DNA of 64,000 nt. It comes from Cephalopachus bancanus. Its lineage: Eukaryota; Chordata; Mammalia; Primates; Tarsiidae. The position numbers and the translations under genes were made by a program. The stretch lies in assembly GCA_027257055.1 (NCBI GenBank), contig JAPVLO010002557.1:155316-219315 (forward strand), in the 5' to 3' direction. Under the pieces are notes generated by a model that worked only from the letters and a program-made list of their open reading frames with translations, searched no databases and was not told the DNA's origin. This document shows positions 19,590-31,601 of this stretch, piece by piece (position 1 is the stretch's first letter; every line of letters starts with the position of its first letter).

Positions 19590-20420
19590 TACCCCCTTCT
19601 TGTCGGGCCCTTTGAACCTGGGGCCTCCAGTCCAGCGCGCATGCGCATATCTCCAAATGAGGGCGAGGCTTGCGTGTGTCCTCTACTCCAACTGCTTCCA
19701 GCGTCCTTTGCAGGCGCGGCTTCTCGGTGCTGCCCATGCGAGAGTGAGGATGGTCCCAATGGCCCTAACGCCAAGCAGTTCTGCATGAGGTCATGGAAGT
19801 TCACACCAGGCGCTTCCGGGTAATGTTGCTGCCCCTGCGATGTTTCTGCTCCCCCGCTTCCATGTGGCTGGAGTTGCCCAGGCCACACAGCTCCTGGATA
19901 CTCGCGCAGGCGGAAACGTGTGACACCCAGGCAGGCTCCTCTGTGACTACAGACCTGATGGGATGGGACACTGAGTAACGGAGTGGGGTTTGCCGTGTAT
20001 CACGAGTCTGTCTCCTACACTCCGAATTACTCGAAAGCTTCAGGAAAAGGCGGTCAGGATGTGAAACCCAGGATCCAGCCAGCCTAGCGGCGGGAGCAAG
20101 CCCCTCCACGACCCAGGTCGGGGCTCTGGCTTCCTGTGGGCGGGGCTTATTCTTGGAGGGCGGAGCTCAGCCCTGGAGGCTGGAGGGCAACCAGACGCCA
20201 GGCTTCTCGGTCTCTCCGTACAGTACGGACACCTGCCGGTTGTGGACGGCCGCTTGTCAACAAAGACGTTTGGGAGACTGTCCCCCTGTCAGTCCGCTTT
20301 GTGGTGGGGCCGTGATGGGGCTGTTGCGCGGTGTCAGGTGGTTTGTCAGGGTCAGCCGACCGATTTCAGCTGCGGCTGTTTCCGCTGTTCTCTCTGGAGC
20401 TGGCTTCCTCCAATAGGAAG
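19590..20420. promoter_or_regulatory. CpG island, probable promoter
   Basis: This is the only clearly CpG-rich stretch outside the proviruses. It contains an NRF1-like palindromic site (GCGCGCATGCGCA at about 19635-19648), GC boxes GGGCGGGGC (about 20140-20148) and GGGCGGAGC (about 20158-20166), and no TATA box. It lies ~4.5 kb upstream of exon 2 of the minus-strand NUT-like locus, so it could be that locus's promoter, a divergent promoter for an antisense noncoding RNA as at human NUTM2 loci, or belong to another transcript. Direction cannot be read from sequence. Confidence 0.65.
20314..20416 (+). CDS. Short Arg-rich ORF within CpG island (hypothetical)
   Basis: A 33-codon frame from ATG at 20314 begins MGLLRGVRWFVRVSRPISAA and ends TAG at 20414-20416. 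It has five Arg, no acidic residue and alternating hydrophobic residues, the composition of a mitochondrial presequence. The same frame is open upstream to 20153. It could be the first exon of a gene spliced before the stop, a microprotein, or chance in GC-rich sequence. I do not recognise a family. Confidence 0.2.
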
Positions 20421-21309
20421 GAAACCTCATGGCAGTAACACTGACATGCAGGGCGAATCCCTCCTCCTCCTATCTGTGAGCTTCTGCTTTTTTCTATGTC
20501 TTATTGTAGCCACAGCGAGTTCTTTTCATCTGTCTGTTGGCGGATATTTGACTGTTCCTCCTGTTGGTGGAAACCTGCTGCAGACAGCTTTAACGGTCAG
20601 TTTGTGTCATGTCTCATATGCGTGCCAGTGCGGCATGACCATCTGCCCCAGTCCATCATGTCCCTTCCTGGGAATTTTGTGGGGAAGAGACATACGACCA
20701 ACTCGACAAGTTAGGCCAGGCAGGGAGAAGAGGTAGACAGGCACCCATATTACATTTTTGGAGGTGGTAGAACCCTGCAGTCTGGCAGGAGTATTATTAA
20801 ACTAAAGCCTTACAGAAACTTACGCTAAACAAGCTTGGGGCCAGTTAACATGTAACAGACTTCAACTACACAGATAAATTCTACCCATTGGGGTTACAGC
20901 TGAAACATCTGTTTATGGGAGGGTATAACTCTTATTTCTAACTGTGGAGCTGCCTTTGCATGTACACACATTCCTAGGCCAGAACAGCACTCGAGGGTGT
21001 GCAGTGAGACAGCAGCTAGGTTTATAGGTCTAGAGAAGTGGTGACATTAAGGACATCTGTGAGTCAATGGCAAGTATTATCAATGGCACATGTTTATCTT
21101 TGATGTATTGGGGAACTACTGGAAAATCTAACAATCCAATAAGTTTTCTCCAGTGGCAACACTCTGCCACAGCTTAAATAAACTGTTATGATGCTATTCT
21201 GTGCATTGATACAAAGGAAGCATCATAAATATGATAATGAAATTTTGTTTTGAATAATGAATGCAAGAGTTTTGCAAAGTTCTGAAACAGAGTTTAACAA
21301 TTCATAAGG
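20421..21309. other. Sequence downstream of CpG island; nothing recognised
   Basis: The first ~330 bp are mixed composition and might be transcribed from the island; the rest is A/T-rich. No known repeat or coding block was recognised. Confidence 0.35.
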
Positions 21310-22250
21310 TCTTATAGTTTCTTTTTATTAAATTTATCAATATTTTTATTATGGTATTGTGGGGTACAGTTAAGGGTTAGGTATACAAATACATTTCGTT
21401 CAGGCACCCTGTTGATAAGAGGTGTTTCCCTGTCCCCAGACAGATGTTTGCTACCGTTAATCCTATCTCCCTCCCCACCCCATTGTTTCCCACTACTGTC
21501 AGTCATTTTCTTATAGTATTACATTGGATGTTCAAGGTCCATTATATGAGTGAGAACATGTGATACTCGGATCTTTGTTTCTGTGAGAGGTCACTCAGTA
21601 TTATAGACTCTAGTTCCATCCAGGTTGCTGCGAAATTCATGATTTTGTTCTTTTTTCTGACTGTGTAGTATTCCATTGTGTATATGTACCACATTTTTTT
21701 AATCCAGTCTTCTTTTGATGGGCAGCATGGTTGCTTCCAGGTTCTTGCTATTGTGAACAATGCTGCGATAAACATATGTGTGCAGGTATCTTTTTTTTTT
21801 TTTGAGTTGGAGTCTCACTCTGTTGCCCAGACTGCAGTGCAGTGGCCGCTTCCAGCCACCACAGCCTCGACCTGCTGGGCTCCGGCGATCCTTCCGCCTC
21901 AGCCTTCCTAGTAGCCGGAATTACAGGCATGCGCTACCATGCCTGGCTGATTTTTTGATTTATTGTAGAGATAAGGTCTTGCTGCCCAGGCGGATCTCAA
22001 ACCCGCGGGCTCAGGCAATCCACTCACCTCAGCCTCCCAAAGGTGCGGGATTACAGGCTGAGCCACTGAGCCTGACTAGGTATCTTTTTTATAGAGTGAT
22101 TTGAGTTCTTCAGGATATATTCCCAGTAAGGGGATTGCGGGGTCATATGGGAGGTTGATATTTAGAGTTTTTAGGAATCGCCACACTGCTTTCCACAGAG
22201 GTTGCACTAGTTTACACTTCCCCCAACAGTGTGGAAGTGTTCCCTTTTCG
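21310..22250 (-). mobile_element. L1 3' fragment (minus), split by an Alu
   Basis: The minus strand gives the C-terminus of L1 ORF2 ([20 protein letters not shown], then MEYYT and KIMNFAATWMELE), stopping at 21542, followed by a 3' UTR that ends with a poly(T) stretch near 21320. The element is 5' truncated near 22248. It closely matches the copies at 39.2 and 61.3 kb, so the subfamily was recently active in this lineage. An Alu sits at 21791-22077. Confidence 0.9.
21791..22077 (-). mobile_element. Alu (minus), inserted in L1, lineage-specific subfamily
   Basis: Poly(T) start, then GAGTTGGAGTCTCACTCTG, ending GGCTGAGCCACTGAGCCTG. The target duplication AGGTATCTTTTTT is seen at 21784-21796 and 22078-22090, confirming insertion into the L1. 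Same subfamily as the 17.4 and 28.4 kb copies. Confidence 0.95.
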
Positions 22251-22251
22251 C

Positions 22252-22493
22252 CTTTTCCTCCAATTAGTCTTGCTTAGACCATTCTGATTTTGGATGAGTT
22301 CTGTTCTATTTGGAATTTGGCTGGGGAGAAGGCTTTCCTCTCTGTCTAGGAAATCTCCTGTTTGGTAGAACTCTTCTCCTAGCAGACTTCACCCATGAGT
22401 TCTGAGTGAAAAGTTGTTTTGTGTTTGTTTGTTTGTTTGTTTTTGTTCCTGTGGGTTGAGTCCTCAGGAAGAAATGTTTTCCTTTTCCCTTCA
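22252..22493 (+). repeat. Inverted repeat, left arm (~242 bp)
   Basis: This arm is nearly the exact reverse complement of 22604-22844 (for example GAAGGCTTTCCTCTCTGTCTAG pairs with CTAGACAGAGAGGAAAGCCTTC). It includes a (GTTT)n run facing a (CAAA)n run. The outer end lies within a few bases of the 5' truncation point of the neighbouring L1. Confidence 0.9.
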
Positions 22494-22603
22494 CAAGTTT
22501 CATAAAGAGTTATGGGTGTAAATATTTGGAAAGCCCACACAAATGAAGACATCAGCAGAAATTTCATACTTCACTAGATGGGCAATAAGCCACCTTCTCC
22601 AAC

Positions 22604-22844
22604 TGAAGGGAAAAGGAAAACATTTCTTCCTGAGGACTCAAGTCACAGGAACAAAAACAAACAAACAAACACAAAACAACTTTTCACTCAGAAGTCATGG
22701 GTGAAGTCTGCTAGGAGAAGAGTTCTACCAAACAGGAGATTTCCTAGACAGAGAGGAAAGCCTTCTCCCCAACCAAATTCCAAATAGAACAGAACTCATC
22801 CAAAATCAGAAATTTGGTCCAAGCAAGACTCATTGGAGGAAAAG
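22604..22844 (-). repeat. Inverted repeat, right arm (~241 bp)
   Basis: Partner of 22252-22493 with a ~110-bp spacer (22494-22603). Both arms therefore encode the same short peptide frame on opposite strands (FTQ.SWVKSARRRVLPNRRF). Differences are few, mostly single substitutions and one GTTT-unit change. Origin unknown: a foldback transposon or an inverted duplication. Confidence 0.9.
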
Positions 22845-23439
22845 TTGTGACCCACAAAAGCAGGAGGTTCAGAGGGCCCCAGTGTTAGTACCTGACTCTG
22901 TAGTCCCAAGAGCAAGTGATTCTCTCCAAGAAGAGTGATCTTTGGATCCTACTTCTGACACCATGTATGTGGATGCCAAATAAAAAATTGGGATGAATCT
23001 CTAAGTTAAAATTTTGTATTGGGAAAGTGAGGATTGCAATTTGGGGCATACACACAGACTGGGTGGTCTCTAGTATATGTAACAAACATCATAAAGAGCA
23101 ATAACTATTTTGGACATCTTATTTTGAGTAAAGACCTGGAAAAGAGGCAGTAAGAGAGAAAAAAAAAGAACAGACAATGTTGGAGGTTCTGTAAAAAAAA
23201 AAAGGATAAATTTTACATATTTTTTGAAATAAAGTTTGTTGGCACCAGTAAGATTTTTGGGAAGTCGGTAAGCTCTGAGTGATGGTAATAGATAAAATAG
23301 GTAAAACCGATCTTAGAGTTGAAGAAAGTTGTTTCAGTGGCTATTAGTTACAACTGGTTTTTGGTTACAAAGGCAGTATTAGCAGTCTGGCCCACAGAGA
23401 GCATTTTTGGAGAGCTGTTATATGCCCTGAGTTATTTCC
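22845..23439. other. Unique sequence; nothing recognised
   Basis: A-rich, with an A run at 23192-23203. No long frame or identified repeat. Leads into the GT-rich block. Confidence 0.35.
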
Positions 23440-24830
23440 CCATTGACCCCTCAGCCTTCATTTTGTTGGGAGTTAGTAGAATGACCCAATTTGTATAATC
23501 CATCACAGTATGTATATGCAAAGATTTGGGGCTAGGGGTTCATAATTTGGGGCTTAGAAGAATATTTTACATGTGTTTTTTTCACATGAATGTTGGAAAT
23601 TTGTGTATGTTCTAATAGCAGGTTTGGAGGGATTATCTATCCATGCATATGCATGAAGTTAGGGATCGTGTATTTTTGGGGGAGTGCGCAGTCTGTTATA
23701 TTTGGGAAATGTAGGAAGACCGTTTTTGTATTCAGGGCATGTATAGTTATGTGTTTCTTTTCATGCTTTTTGGGCATTGTGTATGAGTATTTCAGTGTGT
23801 GAGAGCATATCTATGACTCTTTTGTGGAGTTGTAGGATGAATATGTGCAGTTGTAAGGTTAGCTTTATATCAGTCTGTGTTCTGGAAAGTGGAGGAATTA
23901 CTTCTGTGTGAGTACCTGTGAGTGTATAATTATGTCTGTACCCATAGTGTGGGTTTGTATCTGTATTTCAGGGTGTGGCATGGTATGTTTGCATATTTGT
24001 GGTGTAATAGATAATGGTGTGTCTTTTAGGGCAGATGGAGATGTGTATTCAGTTTGTGTGTGGTTTTCCAAAGTACATGGAAATTTGGATTAATATTTGG
24101 GTTTGTAGTTTTCAGTAAGCAGTGAGTGTGTGTATATCTGATAGAAGAATACAGTTCTGTGTTTACACAGGTGAGCGAGAGAAATGTATTTTTATGTATT
24201 AGAGGTATGTGATACAGCTATTTGTTAGTATTTGGGGATATGGGAGCTGGTTCGTACTAGATTTGGATACTTTGGGATATGGAAGTGGTTATGTATATTT
24301 ATAAATGGTATGCTAGAAATATTTCTGTGTGCTAGGCATGTATACTGGTTTGCATGTATATCCTACCACTTACTATTGCATGTATATCCAACAGCAAGTG
24401 GATGAATTGTACTAGTATATTTATAGAATACAGGATTTTTAGGAGTAAAGCATATTTCACTGGAGAATATGAGGGCATTTCTACATGTGCTTGAGAAGAT
24501 TTGGAGCATGAATGGGGAGATTATATCCTGAAGATATGGTATTTGGAGCAATGCATATATTCAGGAATTGGTATATGTATGTGTGTTTATGGGTGTGTGA
24601 AAGTTGTGTCTGTATGTTAGAGTGGCATCAGGTTGGTAGCTTGAAATTAGTCATGCTGGAATATTTACACCAGATGAACACCACATGTCTATGCTTTCCT
24701 GCATCTCAGAGAGCATTTTACTAAACATTTAGCAGCACACCACTGGTGGTGTGTCTGTGTGTGTGCATGTGTATGTGTGCACATGTGCATGTGTGTGTTT
24801 TCAGATGTGTAAGCAGATGTTTGTATGAAG
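23440..24830. repeat. Degenerate GT-rich minisatellite, block 1
   Basis: Irregular units of roughly 35-45 bp with TGTGTATTT / TTTGGGG / TGTGTGAGTGTAT motifs and strong G/T bias on the plus strand. It ends in TG-rich sequence (24745-24810). The same style of sequence returns at 28.8-29.8 and 30.4-31.9 kb. Confidence 0.6.
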
Positions 24831-27800
24831 CAGGAATATTCAGGCTTGCATATTGGGGACTATTCATGTATTGTGGGTGGGACACAGGGGTTGCAAACCC
24901 TTGTGTGTGTGCACTGAGCCTGCTCATGCTGTGTTGCTCCAAACCTGTTGTTTTGTTCTTTAGGGCCAAAGACCCCATAAACACAGCTGGTTTCTGCTTT
25001 TTCACCCCACCGATGGCTTCTGGGGCATCTCTACCTAAGTCAGGTGATTGTTTCTTCAGAATCTGTGTGGTCTTGATATGTAGGTCCTGAGATGGGTGGC
25101 CTTGGTAGACAGAATGCTGTGCAGAGTTAAAATTTCATAGGCATTGTCCACATGATGGACACAATCAGAAAGTTTTGGAGTTTCTTGGACTGGAGGTCAC
25201 ATATGCCAAATCCTGTCCTAGTGCTGATGGCACTGCTGGCCCCTTTGTGGGCATGGCTGATGGGTGAGGAAACCCTCCACAATGGGGTCCAGGTGTTGAA
25301 AGCCTAGAGAGTCTGTACCACCACTATCATCTGCTCCTAGCAGGGGCACTGTTGGTCATCAGGTTAGATAGCTATGCCTCTAGTTCTCAACCAACCCATT
25401 GCCATGGAAACCTGAGACTTCAGGGTAGGCAGGACCTTCAGCAGCCCTCCAGTTGATAGTACTTCTGGTCTGTGTTAGGAGCCATTTCTCAGTGAGTCAT
25501 GATCAGAGAGGGAGTCAAAAGCAAGTGTTATCTTCTTCCTTATCCTGGTAAAGCCAGGAATGAATGTCTACCATTTCATTCTGAAGGTCTGTGCAGCCAA
25601 CGTATACTCAATTGAGTAGCCCGTGGCAGCTTCTGATCCATTCTTTGAGAAGATGTCATCTAGAGTCTTCTGGGCACAAGGGTCTGAATCAGCTTTTTGG
25701 TGGGAAATGTTGGTCAGAGCTTTGCAGACCCCCAGAGCTTTAGGGGTGGGGGTAAGGGCAGGGTGGGTGGAATCCTCCTTATTTGCTCCTGTCAAGAGCA
25801 CACCTTAACTGCACACAAAGAACTGTCACACCTGAACAGGTATGTGGCAGCAGGCATGGCTCTTGTGGGTGAGACCTTAAGAGAGGAGGAGCTGGTCTGT
25901 GACCCCTCAGCAATCTGGGGACGATGTTATGTCTCACTAGGATGGGCATTCCAATTACATCCCCAGGATCTTCTGTCACAGGTAGGCTCAGAGCCCCAAA
26001 GAGACTATGACTTTGGTGTCTCCTGATGTTCCTGATATCCTATTTTTTGTTCCTACCCTCTCTGGCAGGCTGGGTGCTGGCGTTGTGGGAGTGGGAGAAG
26101 CCTGGCGGTGGCTGGGTCAGTGAAGTGACAGGGACAGAACTGAGAAGGGCGGCCCTGGGGGAGACTTGGAGCTAAGGCCTGGAGGGAGAGGGGGCTTCTG
26201 TGGGAAAATACAGCTCTGATGTTCCTGGACCATTTAGACACGTCCTCATTTCATCTTTGAAAGACCAGAAGACTTCTGGCAAGAGGAACACATCTCAGCT
26301 TCTTGTTTCTCTGATGGGGTGAACTGACCCGCATTTTCTCTATTCCATATGGAGCCACAAGCCCACCAGAGGGAGCCATGAGATCAGCGTGTCCACCAAC
26401 TGACCCCATAGCTACTACTCCTCCCTAGGACATGCCCAAGGATGTGTGGGCCTTATTCCTTAAGGTGAGTCTCCTTCTGCTCTTTTCTTTTCATGCTGAA
26501 TCCTGTTGCAGATAAAGCTGCTGACATCACTTTCCTGCATGTTCCAATAACTGCTTTCACTGCCCCATTCATATCCTGTTCTAAATGGCAGAATGTTGTA
26601 CCAATTGTATTGTTTCTTGCTGGCCAAATGGAGTTCTGTCTGCTTTTATATTTTAAAAGTTACATATGCAAAATAAAATGTACTGTAATGAATACAAGGT
26701 AGATCTTCTTGGGTTTCTTTGTTTTGAAATGGGAAGTAATGGAGCCTGAGTTTTAGGGGAGAGGATCAGGTGTATCTTGAATCAGCACTGAAAATTTTCC
26801 ATCCAGGTCATATGAAGGAAATTGCTGTAATGGTTGGGGTTGGATTGCACCAGTTTTTCTGAAGCCTGTATTTCTTGGGAGTGTATGTCATGGAGTATGC
26901 CCTGTACCTTCCCCTTCTCTACATGCATGAAAGACATCCCCAGCTGTGTGTTGAGTGGCTCCTCTGACCAGATCCTTAGAAGCCTCCAGCTGTTTTGTTT
27001 CCCAGGAGCAGAAGGGAAAAAGGATCTGTCCTGTGGGGTCCCAGGATGCTATTATGACACAGTGGTGGATTTGAGGGCATGTAGAAGGTGATTGTCTGGC
27101 TGCTGAAGAGCTGTTCCATGTAAGGATGCCTTTCTGTTGTCTGCTATGGGTGCCTGGGGTCAAAGAGAAGAGGCTGCAGTGAGAGGGCCAAAGGAAGCAG
27201 GCCGGCATGCAAAGACCAGGGAAGGTAGAGGGGATTCAACAGACACTAGGAACAGAGCAGGGAGTTCTAGAAGGCAGGTGTAGAACCTGACTGCAAGAAG
27301 AGGCAGAGGGAACAAGTGAGGGTGTAGAAAGTATTACTACCACAACAGATGGTGACTGAAGTTCAACCATGTAAGCATGAACGCTGTTTTGGAGCTCTCT
27401 GACAGAGCCTCTCTCAATGAATTGCCTTGATCTACACTGCTCATAAGGTTTCTGAATAAAAATAACTTAATTCTTTAAAAACTTGATTTGTCTCTTCAGT
27501 GAAAAGTGCTAACTATATAGGGTAATGAAGTTTAGGTGAATCCATGTGAAGTGCTTTGAGCAGTGAATGATGTATTTTAAGTACTTGACACATATCCATG
27601 ACCTCCTCTTCTGATGGCACTGGGAAAATATAGGCTCCTTGCTCTTGCTTCTAAATCCCCAGCCTCAACCTCTCTGCCTCACAAAAAATTAGTGTTGTAA
27701 GCCTCTGTCCCCTACAGGATGCAGACCTTGTCAACTCATAATCCTTCAGAGCACCCTTCAGTGTCTATACCAAGAAGGAACAGATAGAGCAATTGTTTTT

Positions 27801-28367
27801 GCCTTTCCCCATGGTTCAAGAGCAATAACCTGCTATTAGATAAAATTCTCCCCTCAGTTTCTACATCGAGTTGTGGTGGAAATGACCCCAATTCTTCACC
27901 TGGCTGTATTCCTAGTATATATCATGTGACTCAGCACAGTCTCCATCACACTCTGGGCTTGGCTATGGGACCTGCCTTGGGGTCTTCCTCTTACTCTTCT
28001 GCCATCAACAGAAGACAGCGTCAGGCCAGGCTGCTCGAGGATGCGTGACCTGGGGAAGCTAGCTGAATGTCTCAGTCATGTGAATGTGCTCAGATGGCAG
28101 CCGAAGGACTGTCCTGCAGAGCCAAGCCCAAATCAATGTCCATCAGAGACCTCAAATGAGTCAATGCTTTCCATTCATTGAATTCTGCAGTTGACTGTTT
28201 ATCTATAGTAATATCACAATAGACAACTGATAGACCTAAACATGAGTATGCATTCTTGTCAAGATTGCAGCTATCCTGTGAGGAAGAAGCCACAGCAGTG
28301 GAAATCATTTAACATGAGGGAATATGCTCTCTTCTCTGCATTTTTATATTCACTTACATTTTCACAT
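24831..28367. other. Mixed unique sequence; no gene identified
   Basis: Two AATAAA-bearing stretches (about 26673 and 27456) could be polyadenylation signals of unidentified transcripts. The minus strand between 25100 and 25800 has medium-length frames separated by stops, which might be an unrecognised decayed coding sequence. No splice-supported exon or known repeat could be named. Confidence 0.35.
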
Positions 28368-28381
28368 ACCAGCTCTTTTTT

Positions 28382-28681
28382 TTTTTTTTTCTTTTTTTTG
28401 AGTTGGAGTCTCACTCTGTCGCCCAGACTGGAGTGCAATGGCCTCTCCTGGCCACCGCAGCCTCGACCTGCTGGGCTCCGGCGATCCTTCTGCCTTAGCC
28501 TTCCAAGTAGCTGGAACTACAGGCACGCGCTACCATGCCCGGCTGATTTTTTTATTTATTGTAGAGATGAGGTCTCACAAAGTTGCCCAGGCGGGTCTCG
28601 AACCTGCAGGCTCAGGCAATCCACTCACCTCAGCCTCCCAAGGCACGGGATTACAGGCTGAGCCACCGAGCCCGGCTACAC
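28382..28681 (-). mobile_element. Alu (minus), lineage-specific subfamily
   Basis: Poly(T), then GAGTTGGAGTCTCACTCTG, ending GAGCCCGGCT. The 14-bp target duplication ACCAGCTCTTTTTT is at 28368-28381 and 28682-28695. Same diagnostic changes as the 17.4 and 21.8 kb copies. Confidence 0.95.
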
Positions 28682-28799
28682 ACCAGCTCTTTTTTGATAA
28701 TTCTCAAATCTGTATTTTCACTCCCCTCCCCACTTCAATCTGCAGAGTCCAGAAGATTAATAGCGCTTAATCAAATTGCTGACTGGACATCCCCAAAAT

Positions 28800-29237
28800 T
28801 CAGTGTGGGGAGTGTATGAAGTGTTTGTATGTGTGTGCTTGTGTGTGGTGTGTGTGCTCATGTGTAGTGTGTGTGATGTCTATGGGTGTGTGTGGTGTGT
28901 ATGTGATGTGTTTATATGTGAATGGTGTGTATATGTTTGTGTAGTGTGTGCAGTATAAGCTGCGTGTGTGGTGTGTGTGTGGTGCGCATGTGTGTGTGTG
29001 TGTGTGTGTGTGTGCGTGCACATGTGTATGCAGTCTCAGGGCATTGAGTGTGTGTGCTTCATTTGAAGAGGGTGGTATGGGAAAATGATATGAAACAGGA
29101 CATAGTGAGTCATGTTTTTGTGGGAGATATGGGATTATTTGGATAATGTTAATGTGTGTAAGAATTGTGTATACCTGATTTTTTGGTAAATGTAGCATGA
29201 GTGCCTTTGTCAGTAAACAGCAGATTTGACATTGTGG

Positions 29238-29290
<53 letters not shown>

Positions 29291-29804
29291 GGATGAAATG
29301 GCTGGTTCTGTATGTTTGGAGAGTATTGTGGGTCATTGTGCATACATATGCATGCATTTGAGAAGAGGTAGTGTTATGCATTTCACCGCACTGCATGTTG
29401 AATTTGTGTGTATTCAGAGTACAGAGAGCTATATGTATGCTTATGGTGTCTAGGTAAGAGTTTAAGTGTTCAGTTAAATCTGAGGAGAGTGGGTTTGTTT
29501 GTTTGGTGTTTGGATGTTCAAGCTGTATATATATTGTGTGGGGATATGGACCAATTCTGCCTATAATTTTTCAAGTTGGAGGATGGTGTGCTTGTATTTA
29601 GGGCTGTGAGGTGATTATGTTTTGGGGAATGTAGGTTTGTCACATATTTAGGATAAGGTGGGAATGTCTTTGTGTGTTTGAGGATTGTTGATGCATTTGC
29701 CTTCAGATTCTTAGCCATGGTATATATGTAACTGTTCATGGCACACAGGGAATGTATGTGTTATATTAGGGATTGATGGATTGTATGATATATATTAAGA
29801 AGTA
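28800..29804. repeat. Degenerate GT-rich minisatellite, block 2, with (TG)n
   Basis: G/T-rich units as in block 1, with (TG)n runs at about 28988-29014 and 29237-29290. It is cut off at 29804 by the mariner-type element, and the array resumes beyond it. Thr/His-rich frames on the minus strand are repeat artefacts. Confidence 0.7.
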
Positions 29805-30425
29805 AGAGGGTCCCCTAAAAAACAATTTTTGTTTTGGAGGGCAGACCCCTTGTACAGACTTCCCCATCTAACTAAGAGTTCCAGGAACCCACTGGCATCA
29901 GTGTACCTGCTAATGTTGTAGTGAGAAGTTGTGTTTGGCTTCAGTGATTTTGTTTTTTGTTTTTTGGAGGAGGAGTCTTTCAGTACATTTGCTCATTTCA
30001 TGATGGGTGATTTATGAGTGCACCTTCCCATAGCACGCTGACTGTTCAGCAGTCTTTGACTAAAATAGCATGACTTCTGTGCCCCACCCTCTCTATTCAC
30101 CCAATCTTGCTCCAGGTGACATTTCTTTGTTTCCTTGGATGAAAAACTCCTCAAAGTGAATTTTTTTGCTGACATGGAAGGAGTGAACGAAAAAACTGCA
30201 GAAATACTAAACAGCATCAAAAAATGGATGAGTTTAAAAACTATTTTGAGCATTGGAAAAAGCATCTCAAAATAAAAAAAAAAAAACAAAGAAAATGTAT
30301 CTCAGTAGATACATTGCATCAAACGGAGAGTACTTTGAAGGTGACCGAAGTTTAAACATGTAAGAGTAAGCACTTTTTAAATAAATGCATTCTGTTTGGG
30401 GGGATCCCCTCATCAATGACTTTGG
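29805..30425 (+). mobile_element. Mariner-type DNA transposon, internally deleted copy 1
   Basis: Terminal inverted repeats are AGAGGGTCCCC at the left and GGGGATCCCCTCA at the right. The body aligns throughout with the reverse complement of 61151-62430, for example GGGCATCAGTGTAC-like sequence near the start, TGATGGGTGATTTA and GACTAAAA.AGCATGACTTCT. The transposase remnant carries a YSP.LAP block (about 30098), FEHWKKHL (about 30242) and, intact at the end, NGEYFEGDRSLNM followed by TAA. At ~620 bp it lacks most of the ~1.3 kb of a full mariner. An A-run insertion disrupts the frame near 30275. Left flank TA; the right TA is changed to AT. Confidence 0.85.
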
Positions 30426-31552
30426 CTTGAAAGTATTCTGTTATTGTCAGAAGGTTTGTGTGACTGCATTTTGGGATTTCTTGAGATTAGGTGTATTTTA
30501 TAGGGAATGAGGATGTGTGTATATATTTAAGTATTTATTTGATTGTGGTTGGAGAGTGTGATTTTATATTAAAGTTTATAGATTGTGTTTCATTCAGGTT
30601 TTTGTTGGTGTATGTGTATTGAGGGTATGAGAAATTCTGGGTGTATAATCAGGTATCTGGTAGGTTTATAGGGGGTTTATGTGAGTGAGAATTTTCAGAG
30701 TTCCATGGTGCTGTGTTATTGTGACTGTGTATATCAGGAGCTGTGGGGAGTCTTGTTTATATCTGGTGATTGTGGGGTTATGTCAGTGTGTTTTTTTGGA
30801 TCTGGGGGTATTCTGTGGGTGTGTATATTTGGGTATCTGGATACTTCTGCTAGTGTAATTGAGAGATGTGAATGTATTCAGGAAACGGAGTGTCTGTGTG
30901 TCCATTTTTCTTCTGTGAGTGTATAGTGTGTAGTGTATATTTCTACTGAGAGAGTGTAGACAGTTATGTGTATCTGAGAGAAGTTGCATTAGGATGCTTT
31001 CGAGGTGACAGTGTACTGTACATGCATGGTTTATGGTGTGATAGAATTTATGGCTGTTCATTAAGAGGAGGCTGTTCATTAAGGGAAGATTTTTTTGAAT
31101 GTGTATATTTGTGGCTTTGGGAGGCTTAGGGGTACTAGGGTATAATGGTGAAATGTGTGTACACTAGAGGGTTGTGTGTTTTGGGAAATGATAGGTGGAT
31201 TGTGCCTGAGGTTGCTGATGTGTATTTCTGGAGAGAGTTGGGAGGCTTTGTGGGTTTGGGTGTTTGTGTTGAAACACCAAGGTATTCTGGGAATATGGAT
31301 TCCTTAAGTGTGTAATTTGGGGTCCTGAGTCTGTTTGTTTCTTTTGATGTTATCCACATGTTAGTGATCAGGGTGTATCTGGTTGTGTCAGGTATTGGGG
31401 AGATTGTAAAAATTATTTGCATGTATTGCAGATGCAGCAATATGACAGGTTAGTTGGGTTTGTGTATTTCTAGTAAGAGGATCAAGACTATGAGTTCTCA
31501 GGGGATTTGATGATGTTGATGTAGGGTGTAGGTTCTGGTAACTTGTAGAGTT

Positions 31553-31601
<49 letters not shown>

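Noticed and set aside
28800..29396. 198-codon Thr/His-rich minus-strand frame
   Set aside because: Encoded by (TG)n and GT-rich minisatellite sequence.
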